DNA of 57,541 bases from Methylobacter sp. (lineage in GTDB: Bacteria; Pseudomonadota; Gammaproteobacteria; Methylococcales; Methylomonadaceae), in contig JAPLRU010000052.1 in assembly GCA_026399025.1 (NCBI GenBank), positions 1 through 57,541 on the forward strand, written 5' to 3'. Positions 8,131 to 17,032 of the stretch are shown one piece after another. How positions within the stretch are numbered: the stretch's first letter is position 1; each line of letters opens with the position of its first letter. The position numbers and the translations under genes were made by a program. Under the pieces are notes generated by a model. It saw only the letters and a list, made by a program, of their open reading frames with translations. It made no database searches and was not told the origin of the DNA.

Positions 8131-8863
8131 TCCCAAGCAGAGCGAACCGTTAGCGGTTGGCTTACCTGAAAGCCATAGACTCTATTGTGTGGGCGATATA
8201 CATGGTCGCTTGGACTTGTTGCACGATATACATCGAAAAATCGCGACTGATGCGCTGGAATTCGATGGCGTTAAGCTAGTGGTTTACTTGGGCGATTATG
8301 TCGACCGAGGCCCACATTCCAAGCAAGTTATCGATTGTTTAGTGGAAAACGATTTTCCTGATTTTGAGACGGTGTTTTTATTAGGCAATCATGAGCAAGT
8401 CTTGCTACGGTTTTTAAGCGGTAAAGACGCTTCCATTGCCCATGACTGGTTTAGATTCGGCGGATTATCGACTTTGGCAAGCTATGGCGTTAGTGTTCGA
8501 GGCATACCTACGTCAAAAGATTTAGAGCGATTAAGGGCCGAATTTAAAGAAAAATTGCCCGCTACGCATTTACAGTTTCTTGAGCGCTTAGTTAGCCATT
8601 ATGAACTGGGCGGATACTTTTTCGTGCATGCCGGCGTCAGGCCGAAAATTAAACTTCATCGCCAACGCCTCGAAGATCTGCTGTGGATCCGCGAAGAGTT
8701 TTTGAACAGTGATTTTTTTCACGGTAAGGTAATTGTGCATGGGCATTCCGTTACAGAACAGCCTGAAGTTCATCATAATCGTATCGGCTTGGATACAGGA
8801 GCATATAGCTCAGGAATATTAACCTGTGCTGTTTTTGAAGAATTAACTTGCCGGTTCCTCTAG
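8075..8863 (+). CDS. PPP-family metallophosphatase (Ser/Thr phosphatase-like)
   Basis: A calcineurin-like phosphatase of about 262 aa. The diagnostic metal-binding motifs are all present: GDIHGR, GDYVDRG, GNHE, then a later FVHAGV and VHGHS. This places it with PrpA/PrpB and lambda phosphatase rather than ApaH. The frame is open from 8045; ATG 8075 and TTG 8102 are possible starts and ATG 8075 overlaps the previous gene by 56 bases, so the two are probably translationally coupled. As the last gene of a unit with a tyrosine autokinase, it is a candidate for removing phosphate from the kinase tail. That is inference from position. Confidence 0.85.
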   Translation: MTGKNSPTILKSIFKKILNPKQSEPLAVGLPESHRLYCVGDIHGRLDLLHDIHRKIATDALEFDGVKLVVYLGDYVDRGPHSKQVIDCLVENDFPDFETVFLLGNHEQVLLRFLSGKDASIAHDWFRFGGLSTLASYGVSVRGIPTSKDLERLRAEFKEKLPATHLQFLERLVSHYELGGYFFVHAGVRPKIKLHRQRLEDLLWIREEFLNSDFFHGKVIVHGHSVTEQPEVHHNRIGLDTGAYSSGILTCAVFEELTCRFL

Positions 8864-9487
8864 ATATTCAGGTTCTGCGATTCAATTGTTTTTAGTCCAT
8901 TAAAAACATACCGATTTAAAGACATCAACCTCGTAAATAAAACATTGTCGTACCATCGTCGTTTTTAACCGGTAAAACGTTTGCATAATGGGGCAGGGCG
9001 TATGTTTTAAAGTCTGGAAAATATCACTCTCAGGCTATTTATATACGCTTGCGCTGTCCCGCTTATGCTATCGCTAAACCGACCAAACGTTCAGTACTGT
9101 TAAAAAGCATAAACAATGTTCCGGTGGCATTATTTACACGCCCGCTCCGCATGTGCAGTAAGTGACACAAGAAGCGATAGTGGCCTTTGTCGGTTCTGAA
9201 TACGATTTTCCGGATAGTCAAAATTTGTCAGGTGGTTCAAGACTTTTTGGTTAGGGCATTCGTTTACTCCGCTCCTTTATATCTGCAACTCATGGCTGAT
9301 GTTTTTTATTGCTTAGCAATGGAATTTTGCACGAAATGATAAAACTTGCTAATCAGCAATTTGAGCTTATTCCCGCGTTAAAAATGAATTATCCTTGGTA
9401 TTCAGTTAAAATAGTCGGGTTAAAAAACCTCCGCTTCGATTTAGCGGTGTGTCATTTTTATTTAATGTATCTTTCCGAGGTCGTTGT
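8864..9487. other. 624-base gap before the multicopper oxidase
   Basis: No gene I can defend. Frames are short; one stretch from 9162 (VTQEAIVAFVGSEYDF and on to a stop after 30 residues) looks protein-like but has no start and no recognised match, so it could be the remnant of a decayed gene. A GTTTTTA/TAAAAAC inverted repeat lies just after the phosphatase (near 8888-8906). The ORF starting at 9309 overlaps the true start of the oxidase in another frame. Confidence 0.45.
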
Positions 9488-11221
9488 ATGCATAAAAATC
9501 TTCTTACCTTCATGTGCGGTGCCACCTTGCTCCTCACACATTCTTGGAGTCAAGCGGCCAGTGATTTACCTCCTACGGCCAAGGTGGATATGGGGCCGGT
9601 AGAAGAAGTATGTTCCGATTTCACTAACCCGGAATGGCGCAAAGAACAAGTCATTGACGGTGTAAAAATACAGGCTTCACGACTCTGTAATCCCGATAAT
9701 CCCGCCGACATCGCGGCCTTTGTCAAGGGTACCAACGGTATTTCCATGTCGACGTTGATGGAGACTCAGCTCGCGGCCGATGCGATTACAATGTCCGACG
9801 ATGTCGACGGCGACGGCGATCCCGACAAAATTATTATCAAACTGGAAGTGGCCGAACTCAACGGTCATTCACCGGACATGAAGGATCCCACCACTACTTT
9901 TGATATAGCGCCGGGCATCCAACCGACTTTCTGGGTTTATGCGCCAAAAACCCGTGATATGTCGACGCTGAGCATCTACGAGCCGATCGCCAATCCGTTG
10001 TTGCGCGCACCGTCTCCGGTGATTCGTGTCGAACAGGATGACGTTATTTGGATCGTCCTGGAAAACACTCATTATTTACCGCATTCCATCCATTTACACG
10101 GCATCGATCATCCGTTCATGGATCATAGCGGTGGCGGTAACGATGGGGTTGGGCAAACCAGCAACATGGATACGATGCCGGGCCAAAGCAAAACTTATGT
10201 GATCAAACCGCGCCAACCGGGCACCATGTATTACCATTGCCATGTTCAGCCGCACACTCATATTCCAATGGGCTTGCAGGGTATTTTTATCGTTGAGGAA
10301 AATCGTCCCAATAACTGGGTGCAAACGCTTAATGTCGGCGCCGGTCAAGTGCGTCATCCTTCGGTAGCGGTGCTTGAAAAATATGCTCGCGAATACGACT
10401 TGCATTATCAATCGGCGGATAAAGAGCTGCATGAGCTGGTGGCCCGCTCGGCCAATGATCCAAGGCTGATCGCCAAGCATATGAATATGGAATACGACAC
10501 CACCGAGGCCACCGACGATTATTTCATGCTCAATGGTCGCTCTTTCCCTTATACCTTAAGGGAGTCGTTGATTGAGATGAAACAGGATGAAAAAGTTAAA
10601 TTGCGGGTTCTGAACGGCCATACCGAATCTATGGCGGTGCATATCCACGGTCACAAGCCGACTATTACGCATTACGACGGCGTCGATAACGGTCCCAGCT
10701 CGTACATCACTCGTGATGTACACGGCATGGTGCCCGCTCAGCGTATTGACCTGGAATTAAGCGGCGTCGATGACGGCTTGCACAGCTTCGGGCAAGGCAT
10801 CTGGATGTTCCATGACCATGTCGAAAAATCGTTTACTACCAACGGCATTGGCGAAGGCGGCGACATCAGTTTGGTCGTCTATGACGGCTTTATTGATGAA
10901 AAAGGCATTCCCAAAGCACACGGTATGAGCTTGGCGCCTTATTTCACCAAAGGCCTTTGGAAAGCCAATTATCCAATCTGGCAAGATTACGATGAATGGC
11001 GCAGCTTGGGCTTGCCCGACCTGACGGCAGCTTATCAACCGTCTAAAGTTGCGGTGCAAACCGTACAGGCGCAATGGGCGCCACCGGCTCCGGAAGCGGC
11101 GCAAGAAGGTTCTGCGTTCGGCAAGTTGGTGTTCGGTTTAGTCTTGGGATTATTCAGTTATGTGCTGATTATTAAACGGCAGATCATTTTGGACCGCGTT
11201 CTTAAATTGCTTAATAAATAA
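9488..11221 (+). CDS. Multicopper oxidase with C-terminal membrane anchor
   Basis: I take ATG 9488, which follows a GAGG at 9477-9480 and leads into a signal peptide (MHKNLLTFMCGATLLLTHSW, cleavage near SQA-AS); the product is 577 aa. Residues near 100-110 carry an Asp-rich DDVDGDGDPD loop like a calcium-binding EF-hand or dockerin loop. Cupredoxin copper motifs follow: H199-SIHLHG, HCHVQPHTHIPMG at 250, HIHGHKP near 385 and FHDH at 442-444. The Cys-containing type 1 copper motif lies in the first cupredoxin half, unlike classical three-domain laccases where it is near the C-terminus. A transmembrane helix (LVFGLVLGLFSYVLII) ends the protein. It should oxidise a periplasmic substrate or metal ion; the substrate cannot be told. 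Confidence 0.85.
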   Translation: MHKNLLTFMCGATLLLTHSWSQAASDLPPTAKVDMGPVEEVCSDFTNPEWRKEQVIDGVKIQASRLCNPDNPADIAAFVKGTNGISMSTLMETQLAADAITMSDDVDGDGDPDKIIIKLEVAELNGHSPDMKDPTTTFDIAPGIQPTFWVYAPKTRDMSTLSIYEPIANPLLRAPSPVIRVEQDDVIWIVLENTHYLPHSIHLHGIDHPFMDHSGGGNDGVGQTSNMDTMPGQSKTYVIKPRQPGTMYYHCHVQPHTHIPMGLQGIFIVEENRPNNWVQTLNVGAGQVRHPSVAVLEKYAREYDLHYQSADKELHELVARSANDPRLIAKHMNMEYDTTEATDDYFMLNGRSFPYTLRESLIEMKQDEKVKLRVLNGHTESMAVHIHGHKPTITHYDGVDNGPSSYITRDVHGMVPAQRIDLELSGVDDGLHSFGQGIWMFHDHVEKSFTTNGIGEGGDISLVVYDGFIDEKGIPKAHGMSLAPYFTKGLWKANYPIWQDYDEWRSLGLPDLTAAYQPSKVAVQTVQAQWAPPAPEAAQEGSAFGKLVFGLVLGLFSYVLIIKRQIILDRVLKLLNK

Positions 11222-11234
11222 CTTCGCTCGTTAA

Positions 11235-11263
11235 GTAGAGGTGTCGCCTTGCAACGCCTCTAC
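11235..11263 (+). terminator. Hairpin after multicopper oxidase gene
   Basis: GTAGAGGTG (11235-11243) pairs with CGCCTCTAC (11255-11263) with one wobble pair, 14 bases after the oxidase stop codon. No T-run follows, so it is at best a weak or factor-dependent terminator, or an mRNA 3' stabiliser. Confidence 0.4.
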
Positions 11264-11488
11264 TCATCTCAACCAGTCGGATTCAGATTAAAGTGCATCC
11301 GGTATTTCTCGATAAAAATCTCCCGATTATGCGATAGCGGTGCTATTCGAATTCCGGCTCTTTTCTTTCATAACGCTCATTGGCAAGATTAAGGAAGGTA
11401 TGTCGGTTTTTTTGATGTGCTATGAATATAAATATACGACTTAACAGACAATGACTATTAAGCATAGAAAGTGAATTACCTTAATATA

Positions 11489-14400
11489 ATGCGAACTCAT
11501 GCCATGCTTTTTATGGCATTGATAGGTTCGTGCTTTTCAGTATCGGCCGAACCTATTCATCTGCAATTACGATGGCATCATCAGTTTCAATTTGCCGGAT
11601 ATTATGCGGCGTTAGAAAAGGGTTATTACCAAGCGGCTGGACTTGATGTCATTATCGATGAAGGCCGTCCGGAAAAAAAACCGGTCCGGGAAGTCCTTCA
11701 AGGTCATGCCCACTATGGCGAAGCCAACAGCGAGTTATTGCTGGAACGCTTGCGCGGCGCGCCGCTGGTTGCCTTGGCTGCGATTTACCAACATTCTCCT
11801 TCGGTGTTAATCGCGCGCAAAGATGCCGGAATTTCTTCGCCTGACGACTTAGTCGGAAAAAAAATCATGATGCTGAATCAGACCGTCGACGCTGATTTTA
11901 TCGCCATGTTCAATAATGAAGGCATCGATGTGAGCCGTCTTCATGTTATTCCGAGTAGTTATGACGTTGCCGATTTGGCGACCGGCAAGGTCGACGCATT
12001 TAACTCTTACTTAAGCAACGAGCCTTATTTTCTAAAACAACAAGGCATTGACTTTACCGTGCTCAATCCGCGCAATTACGGCGTCGATTTCTACAGCGAC
12101 ATTCTGTTTACAACGGAAGCCGAACTTAAGCATCATCCCGAGCGGGTTAAAGCCTTCCGGCAAGCCAGCCTTGAGGGCTGGTATTACGCGATGAATCATC
12201 CGCAGGAAATCATAGATCTGCTGCTGAATAAATACCACGTCACTAAATCCAAAGACCATCTTAACTTCGAGGCCGACGCTATACGTGAGTTGATCATGCC
12301 CGATGTGATCGATTTGGGCCATATGAATCCTTGGCGTTGGCGGCGCATGGCGGAAACCTTCATCAAAGCGGGCATGGTGGAAAACGATAAGTTTTTGCAA
12401 GGTTTCAGCTACGATCCCGAGCCCAAATACGATCGGGAAAAATTGCTTCGGTATATCGAAATTGCGCTAACGGTTATGCTGTTAACAGGCGCTATTGCAT
12501 TAATGTTATTGGCTTCGTATCGCTCGCTAAAACGGAAAAGTATTCTAGCCGCCCGTAACGAGAAACTTCTGCGCTTAGCGCATGAGACGGCGGGAATAGG
12601 CTACTACGTGACCGATCTGGCGACCGGCCGTTGGGAAAGCTCGCCTCTGCTCGACCGGATTTTCGGCATTGATGCGCACTTCGAACGGAACATTTCCAAT
12701 TGGGCGGCATTAATTGCTCCTGAACAACGCCGGCGCACGCTTGACGAGTATCGGAAAAAAATCCGTCAGCGCGAGCGGTTTTCTATTGAGTATCCGATTG
12801 TCCGAGTCGGCGATAACGCAACGCGCTGGGTGACCGATCATGGCGACATTGAGTACGATAAAGCCGGTAATCCTTCGCAATTGGTAGGCGCGATCCAGGA
12901 TATTACCGAACAGAAACAAGCCGAAGCGGCGCTACGCGAAAGCGAGGAGGCTTTTCGACACCTGTTCGAAGACTCCAGAGACCCTATTTTGCTGCTCAAA
13001 GAAGGGCGCTTCGTTGACTGCAACAATGTTACGCTGACTGAACTCGGCTATCGATCCAAAGCCGAATTCATCAATTGCAGCCCTGCTGAAATATCGCCCG
13101 AGTATCAACCCGACGGCCAAGCCTCCGCCGTGAAAGCGGCTGCAATGATAGCCATTGCTCTGCGAGTGGGTTACCACCGATTCGAATGGCTGCACAGCCG
13201 AGCCGATAAGTCGTCTTTTCCGGTCGAGGTGTCTCTAACGCCGATGAGCGTACAGGGTGAACTTATTCTTCATGTTTGCTGGCGCAACATTACCGAACGC
13301 AAGCACGCGGAGCGGCAACTCACTCGTCAGCTCCGTTACCTGGATATTATGGAGAGAATCTCCCGAATCAGCTCCGCTTCGGAAAATCTCGAAGCCATGC
13401 TCAATGCCGTGCTCAAAGAAATCCAGTCGATCTTTGCTGCCGATCGGGCTTGGTTTTTGTATCCTTGCGACCCCAAAGCAAGCTTCTGGTCTATCCCGAT
13501 GGAGTTCACCCGTCCCGAATGGCCGGGCGCTTTTGCAGACAACATGAAAATTGAGGTCACACAAGACATCGCAGATTTGTTTCAAGCAACGCTTGAGGCT
13601 AACGGTCCGTTGCAATACGGCCCGCTATTAGACCTTGCCGTTCCAGCCCTATCCGCAGAGGAATTCTCGGTAAAGTCCCAACTGCAAATTGCGCTTAGGC
13701 CGCAGCTCGGTAGCCCCTGGATATTGGGTATTCACCATTGCTCAAAAGCCCATATCCACAGCCCTGACGATCTTTGGATTTTTGCCGAGATTGCGCAACG
13801 GATTACCGAGGCGCTGAGCAGTCTGATTTCGCTTAAAAGCCTACGGGAAAGCGAGGAGCATTTTCGCCAACTCATTCTAAAATCGCCGATTGCGATAGCG
13901 ATAACCAATATGCAAGGTGAAATCGATTTTGTGAACGATTGGTTTATCCATATTTTCGGTTACACGCTGGATGACATTCCGCACGTAGATGCATGGTGGC
14001 CGCTTGCTTATCCTGACGAGCATTATCGGAATCAGGCAAAAAGCACTTGGTTAGGTGCGCTGGAGAAATCCGCCCTTGACGGAAAAGACATAGAGCCGAT
14101 GGAGTTTAAAGTAAGCTGCAAGAATGGCACGGTACGCGATATATCGTTTTACAACGCCATTGTCGGTGAGCGGGTTCTGGTCTTTCTTGACGACATCAGC
14201 GAACGCAAAACTGTCGAAAATCAATTGCGTAACCGCACCAATGAGTTGGCATTACAAAATCGAATCCTGCAACAAATTAATCAAGGCGTTGAGATAGCCA
14301 GGGTCTTGGATGAGTTAGTCGGTCAAATCGAAACACTGCATCCCGATATGTTGTGCTCGATTTTACTTCTGGACGATGATCAACATCTGCGCCATGGCGC

Positions 14401-16819
14401 CGCACCGAGCTTACCCGACTTTTACAACCAAGCGGTTGATGGTCTGGCGATTGGCGATGGCGTCGGTTCGTGCGGCACCGCGGCCTATCGGGGCGAATGC
14501 GTCATTGTTGAAAATGTACAACAACACCCTTACTGGGAGAGATTTCGGGAGATTACCCAACAAGCCGGGTTACAGGCTTGCTGGTCGCAGCCGATTAAAA
14601 ATAACCGGAACCGTGTGCTGGGGACTTTTGCCATTTATCATCGGTTTCCGGCCCGGCCAACCGATACTGAAACCCGCTTGATTGAACACTATGCCGGTTT
14701 GGCGCAATTGGCGATTGAGCGAAATCAGTCAATGGCGCAAATAGCGGAATCGCTGTCCATACTCAAGGCCACCTTGGAATCGACCGGCGAGGCTATTTTG
14801 GCGGTGGACCTGGATAACAACTGGTTGCTGCACAACCAAAAGTTTATTGATTTATGGCAAATTCCAGATGAAGTCATGACTTCGAAAATAGGGGCCAAAG
14901 ACGGTAGCTCGGATTTACTGCACGGCCTCGGCCAAATTAAGGATGCGGATGCTTTCTCGAAAAAGGTAAGTGAGCTGTACGCAACGCCGGAAATGCATTC
15001 TTTCGATGTCATTGAGTTTAAAGATGGAAAAATCGTTGAACGAAACTCCATCCCTCAACTCATTAACAATAAGGTTGTCGGCAGAGTATGGAGTTTTCGC
15101 GACGTTACTCAGCAAAAACTGGCCGAAGCCGAGCTTCGCATCGCCGCAACCGCGTTCGAGTCGCAAGAAGGCATGTCCATCACCGATGCCAATCAGGTTA
15201 TCCTGAAAGTCAATAAAGCCTTTAGCCGCATCACCGGCTATAGCCCGGAAGAGGCCGTCGGTCAAACCCATACCTTGCTTAATTCGGGCCGCCAAGACAG
15301 CCGTTTTTACCAAGCGCTGCAACATAGCCTGCAACGGGAGGGCTATTGGGAAGGCGAAATATGGAACCGGCGCAAAAACGGGGAAATCTATCCTCAATGG
15401 CTCAGTATTACCACCGTTTGCGATGCGGACAACCGGATCAGTAACTATGTTGCCGCGTTCACCGACATCACCAAAGACAAGGAGGCGGAAGAAACCATTC
15501 ACAATCTGGCCTATTACGATCCACTAACGGCCCTGCCTAACCGCCGCCTGCTGTGGGAACGCTTGAAACACGCTATCGAAATGGAACGGCGCGACGATAA
15601 ACAACTGGCCTTGCTGATGCTTGATCTGGATCGGTTTAAAGCGGTTAACGACAGCTTGGGCCACTTGGCCGGCGACGAGCTGCTGCAACAAGTCGCTAAG
15701 CGCATCAAAGCCAGATTGCGCGATGTCGATATGATCGCCCGTTTGGGCGGCGATGAGTTTGTGGTATTGCTGGAAAATATTGCCCATCCGGAAGATGCGG
15801 CGCGGATCGCTGAAGGTCTCGTCGCCGACTTAAGTAAGCCTTTTCACTTACTTAAAAGCAACAATGCCCATCCTGAGCTTAGCCGGAAGGTGAGAATCGG
15901 CGCCAGTATAGGTATTAGCTTATTTCCGCAGCACGGCAACAGCCCCGAAACCTTGATGGATAATGCCGACATTGCGCTCTATCGGGCCAAAGACGAAGGG
16001 CGCGGTTGCTTTGCCTATTTTTCCGAAGAGCTTACCGCCATTGCGCGTGAGCGTATCGCCTTGGAAAGCCGCCTGCGCCACGCTACCGAACAACGGGAAT
16101 TATGCGTTTATTATCAAGCCCAAATAGACATCGACAGCGGCCTGATCATCGGCGCCGAGGCCTTGGTACGCTGGCATGATCCCAACGAGGGATTGGTTTC
16201 GCCGACCTATTTCATTCCCATTGCCGAAGAGACCGGCCTGATTGTCGAAATCGGCGCCTGGGTATTGCGCGAGACCTGCCTGCAAGGCAAACGCTGGCTA
16301 GATGCCGGGTTGCCGCCGTTAACGCTGGCGGTCAATGTCTCGCCTCACCAGTTTCGCCGTAGCGACATCAGCGCTCTGGTGGCCGAAGTGTTGCACGAAA
16401 CCGGCTTTCCGTCCGAACTATTAGAACTGGAGCTCACGGAAAGCGGCTTAATGGAAAACGAAGAAAAAGCCGTCGAGGTACTTAATAACTTGCGCGCTCA
16501 AGGCGTCCGGCTTGCCATTGACGATTTTGGCACCGGTTATTCGTCGCTGGCTTATCTAAAGCGCTTTCCTTTGGACGTGCTGAAAATCGACAAGAGCTTT
16601 ATCGATGATATTCCCTCGGTACAGGACGATATGGAAATTACCGCGACGATTGTGGCTATGGGCCATATTTTAGGCTTTAAAGTGCTGGCCGAAGGCGTTG
16701 AAACGCTAGAGCAACTGGCCTTCCTGCGGGAAAAAGGCTGCGACACCTACCAGGGCTTCATCAAAAGCAAACCGCTACCGGCTGAAGAATTTGCCTGTTT
16801 GTTGAGAGGGCAAAGTTAA
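11489..16819 (+). CDS. Solute-binding/PAS/GAF/GGDEF/EAL signalling protein
   Basis: A 1776-aa membrane receptor for cyclic di-GMP turnover. I prefer ATG 11489 (MRTHAMLF) to GTG 11471 because it starts the signal peptide. Residues about 22-310 form a periplasmic NMT1/THI5-type solute-binding domain (HLQLRWHHQFQFAGYYAALE). A membrane helix lies at about 322-345, followed by PAS (350-480, 490-615), GAF (630-780), PAS (790-905), GAF (920-1075) and PAS (1085-1210, 1215-1330). The GGDEF domain has an intact GGDEF at 1420-1424 and an RDVD inhibitory site five residues before it. The EAL domain (EAL at 1557) keeps the usual catalytic residues (NVSPHQF, ELTES, DDFGTG, KIDKSF, AEGVET). Both synthesis and breakdown of c-di-GMP are therefore possible. 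Domain borders are approximate. Confidence 0.9.
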   Translation: MRTHAMLFMALIGSCFSVSAEPIHLQLRWHHQFQFAGYYAALEKGYYQAAGLDVIIDEGRPEKKPVREVLQGHAHYGEANSELLLERLRGAPLVALAAIYQHSPSVLIARKDAGISSPDDLVGKKIMMLNQTVDADFIAMFNNEGIDVSRLHVIPSSYDVADLATGKVDAFNSYLSNEPYFLKQQGIDFTVLNPRNYGVDFYSDILFTTEAELKHHPERVKAFRQASLEGWYYAMNHPQEIIDLLLNKYHVTKSKDHLNFEADAIRELIMPDVIDLGHMNPWRWRRMAETFIKAGMVENDKFLQGFSYDPEPKYDREKLLRYIEIALTVMLLTGAIALMLLASYRSLKRKSILAARNEKLLRLAHETAGIGYYVTDLATGRWESSPLLDRIFGIDAHFERNISNWAALIAPEQRRRTLDEYRKKIRQRERFSIEYPIVRVGDNATRWVTDHGDIEYDKAGNPSQLVGAIQDITEQKQAEAALRESEEAFRHLFEDSRDPILLLKEGRFVDCNNVTLTELGYRSKAEFINCSPAEISPEYQPDGQASAVKAAAMIAIALRVGYHRFEWLHSRADKSSFPVEVSLTPMSVQGELILHVCWRNITERKHAERQLTRQLRYLDIMERISRISSASENLEAMLNAVLKEIQSIFAADRAWFLYPCDPKASFWSIPMEFTRPEWPGAFADNMKIEVTQDIADLFQATLEANGPLQYGPLLDLAVPALSAEEFSVKSQLQIALRPQLGSPWILGIHHCSKAHIHSPDDLWIFAEIAQRITEALSSLISLKSLRESEEHFRQLILKSPIAIAITNMQGEIDFVNDWFIHIFGYTLDDIPHVDAWWPLAYPDEHYRNQAKSTWLGALEKSALDGKDIEPMEFKVSCKNGTVRDISFYNAIVGERVLVFLDDISERKTVENQLRNRTNELALQNRILQQINQGVEIARVLDELVGQIETLHPDMLCSILLLDDDQHLRHGAAPSLPDFYNQAVDGLAIGDGVGSCGTAAYRGECVIVENVQQHPYWERFREITQQAGLQACWSQPIKNNRNRVLGTFAIYHRFPARPTDTETRLIEHYAGLAQLAIERNQSMAQIAESLSILKATLESTGEAILAVDLDNNWLLHNQKFIDLWQIPDEVMTSKIGAKDGSSDLLHGLGQIKDADAFSKKVSELYATPEMHSFDVIEFKDGKIVERNSIPQLINNKVVGRVWSFRDVTQQKLAEAELRIAATAFESQEGMSITDANQVILKVNKAFSRITGYSPEEAVGQTHTLLNSGRQDSRFYQALQHSLQREGYWEGEIWNRRKNGEIYPQWLSITTVCDADNRISNYVAAFTDITKDKEAEETIHNLAYYDPLTALPNRRLLWERLKHAIEMERRDDKQLALLMLDLDRFKAVNDSLGHLAGDELLQQVAKRIKARLRDVDMIARLGGDEFVVLLENIAHPEDAARIAEGLVADLSKPFHLLKSNNAHPELSRKVRIGASIGISLFPQHGNSPETLMDNADIALYRAKDEGRGCFAYFSEELTAIARERIALESRLRHATEQRELCVYYQAQIDIDSGLIIGAEALVRWHDPNEGLVSPTYFIPIAEETGLIVEIGAWVLRETCLQGKRWLDAGLPPLTLAVNVSPHQFRRSDISALVAEVLHETGFPSELLELELTESGLMENEEKAVEVLNNLRAQGVRLAIDDFGTGYSSLAYLKRFPLDVLKIDKSFIDDIPSVQDDMEITATIVAMGHILGFKVLAEGVETLEQLAFLREKGCDTYQGFIKSKPLPAEEFACLLRGQS

Positions 16820-16900
16820 GGGATTTTTATCGGGAAGATACTTAAAGCGTCCGAAGCTTTACTCATGGAATCTTTTACATCATTACTTAAGCAAATACAT

Positions 16901-16927
16901 AAAAAGCCGGGTAATTCCGGCTTTTTT
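16901..16927 (+). terminator. Rho-independent terminator
   Basis: AAAAAGCCGG and CCGGCTTTTTT form a near-perfect stem around a GTAATT loop, with the A-tract and T-run of a classical, potentially bidirectional terminator. It closes the transcript of the GGDEF/EAL gene about 80 bases after its stop. Confidence 0.9.
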
Positions 16928-17032
16928 GTGCGCTTGTTTTCCCAATCCATCCCATCGTGTATCATGTAAGCACACTAAAAATGTTCACCAAGGCCTCACA
17001 AAAAAATGAGTGTTCTTTAAAATCAAATTGTT

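Noticed and set aside
9309-9602. 97-aa ORF before the multicopper oxidase
   Set aside because: It overlaps the signal peptide region of the oxidase in another frame and has no features of its own.
14915-15502. 195-aa minus-strand ORF
   Set aside because: Antisense to PAS domains of the GGDEF/EAL protein, whose reading frame is fully supported by conserved motifs.
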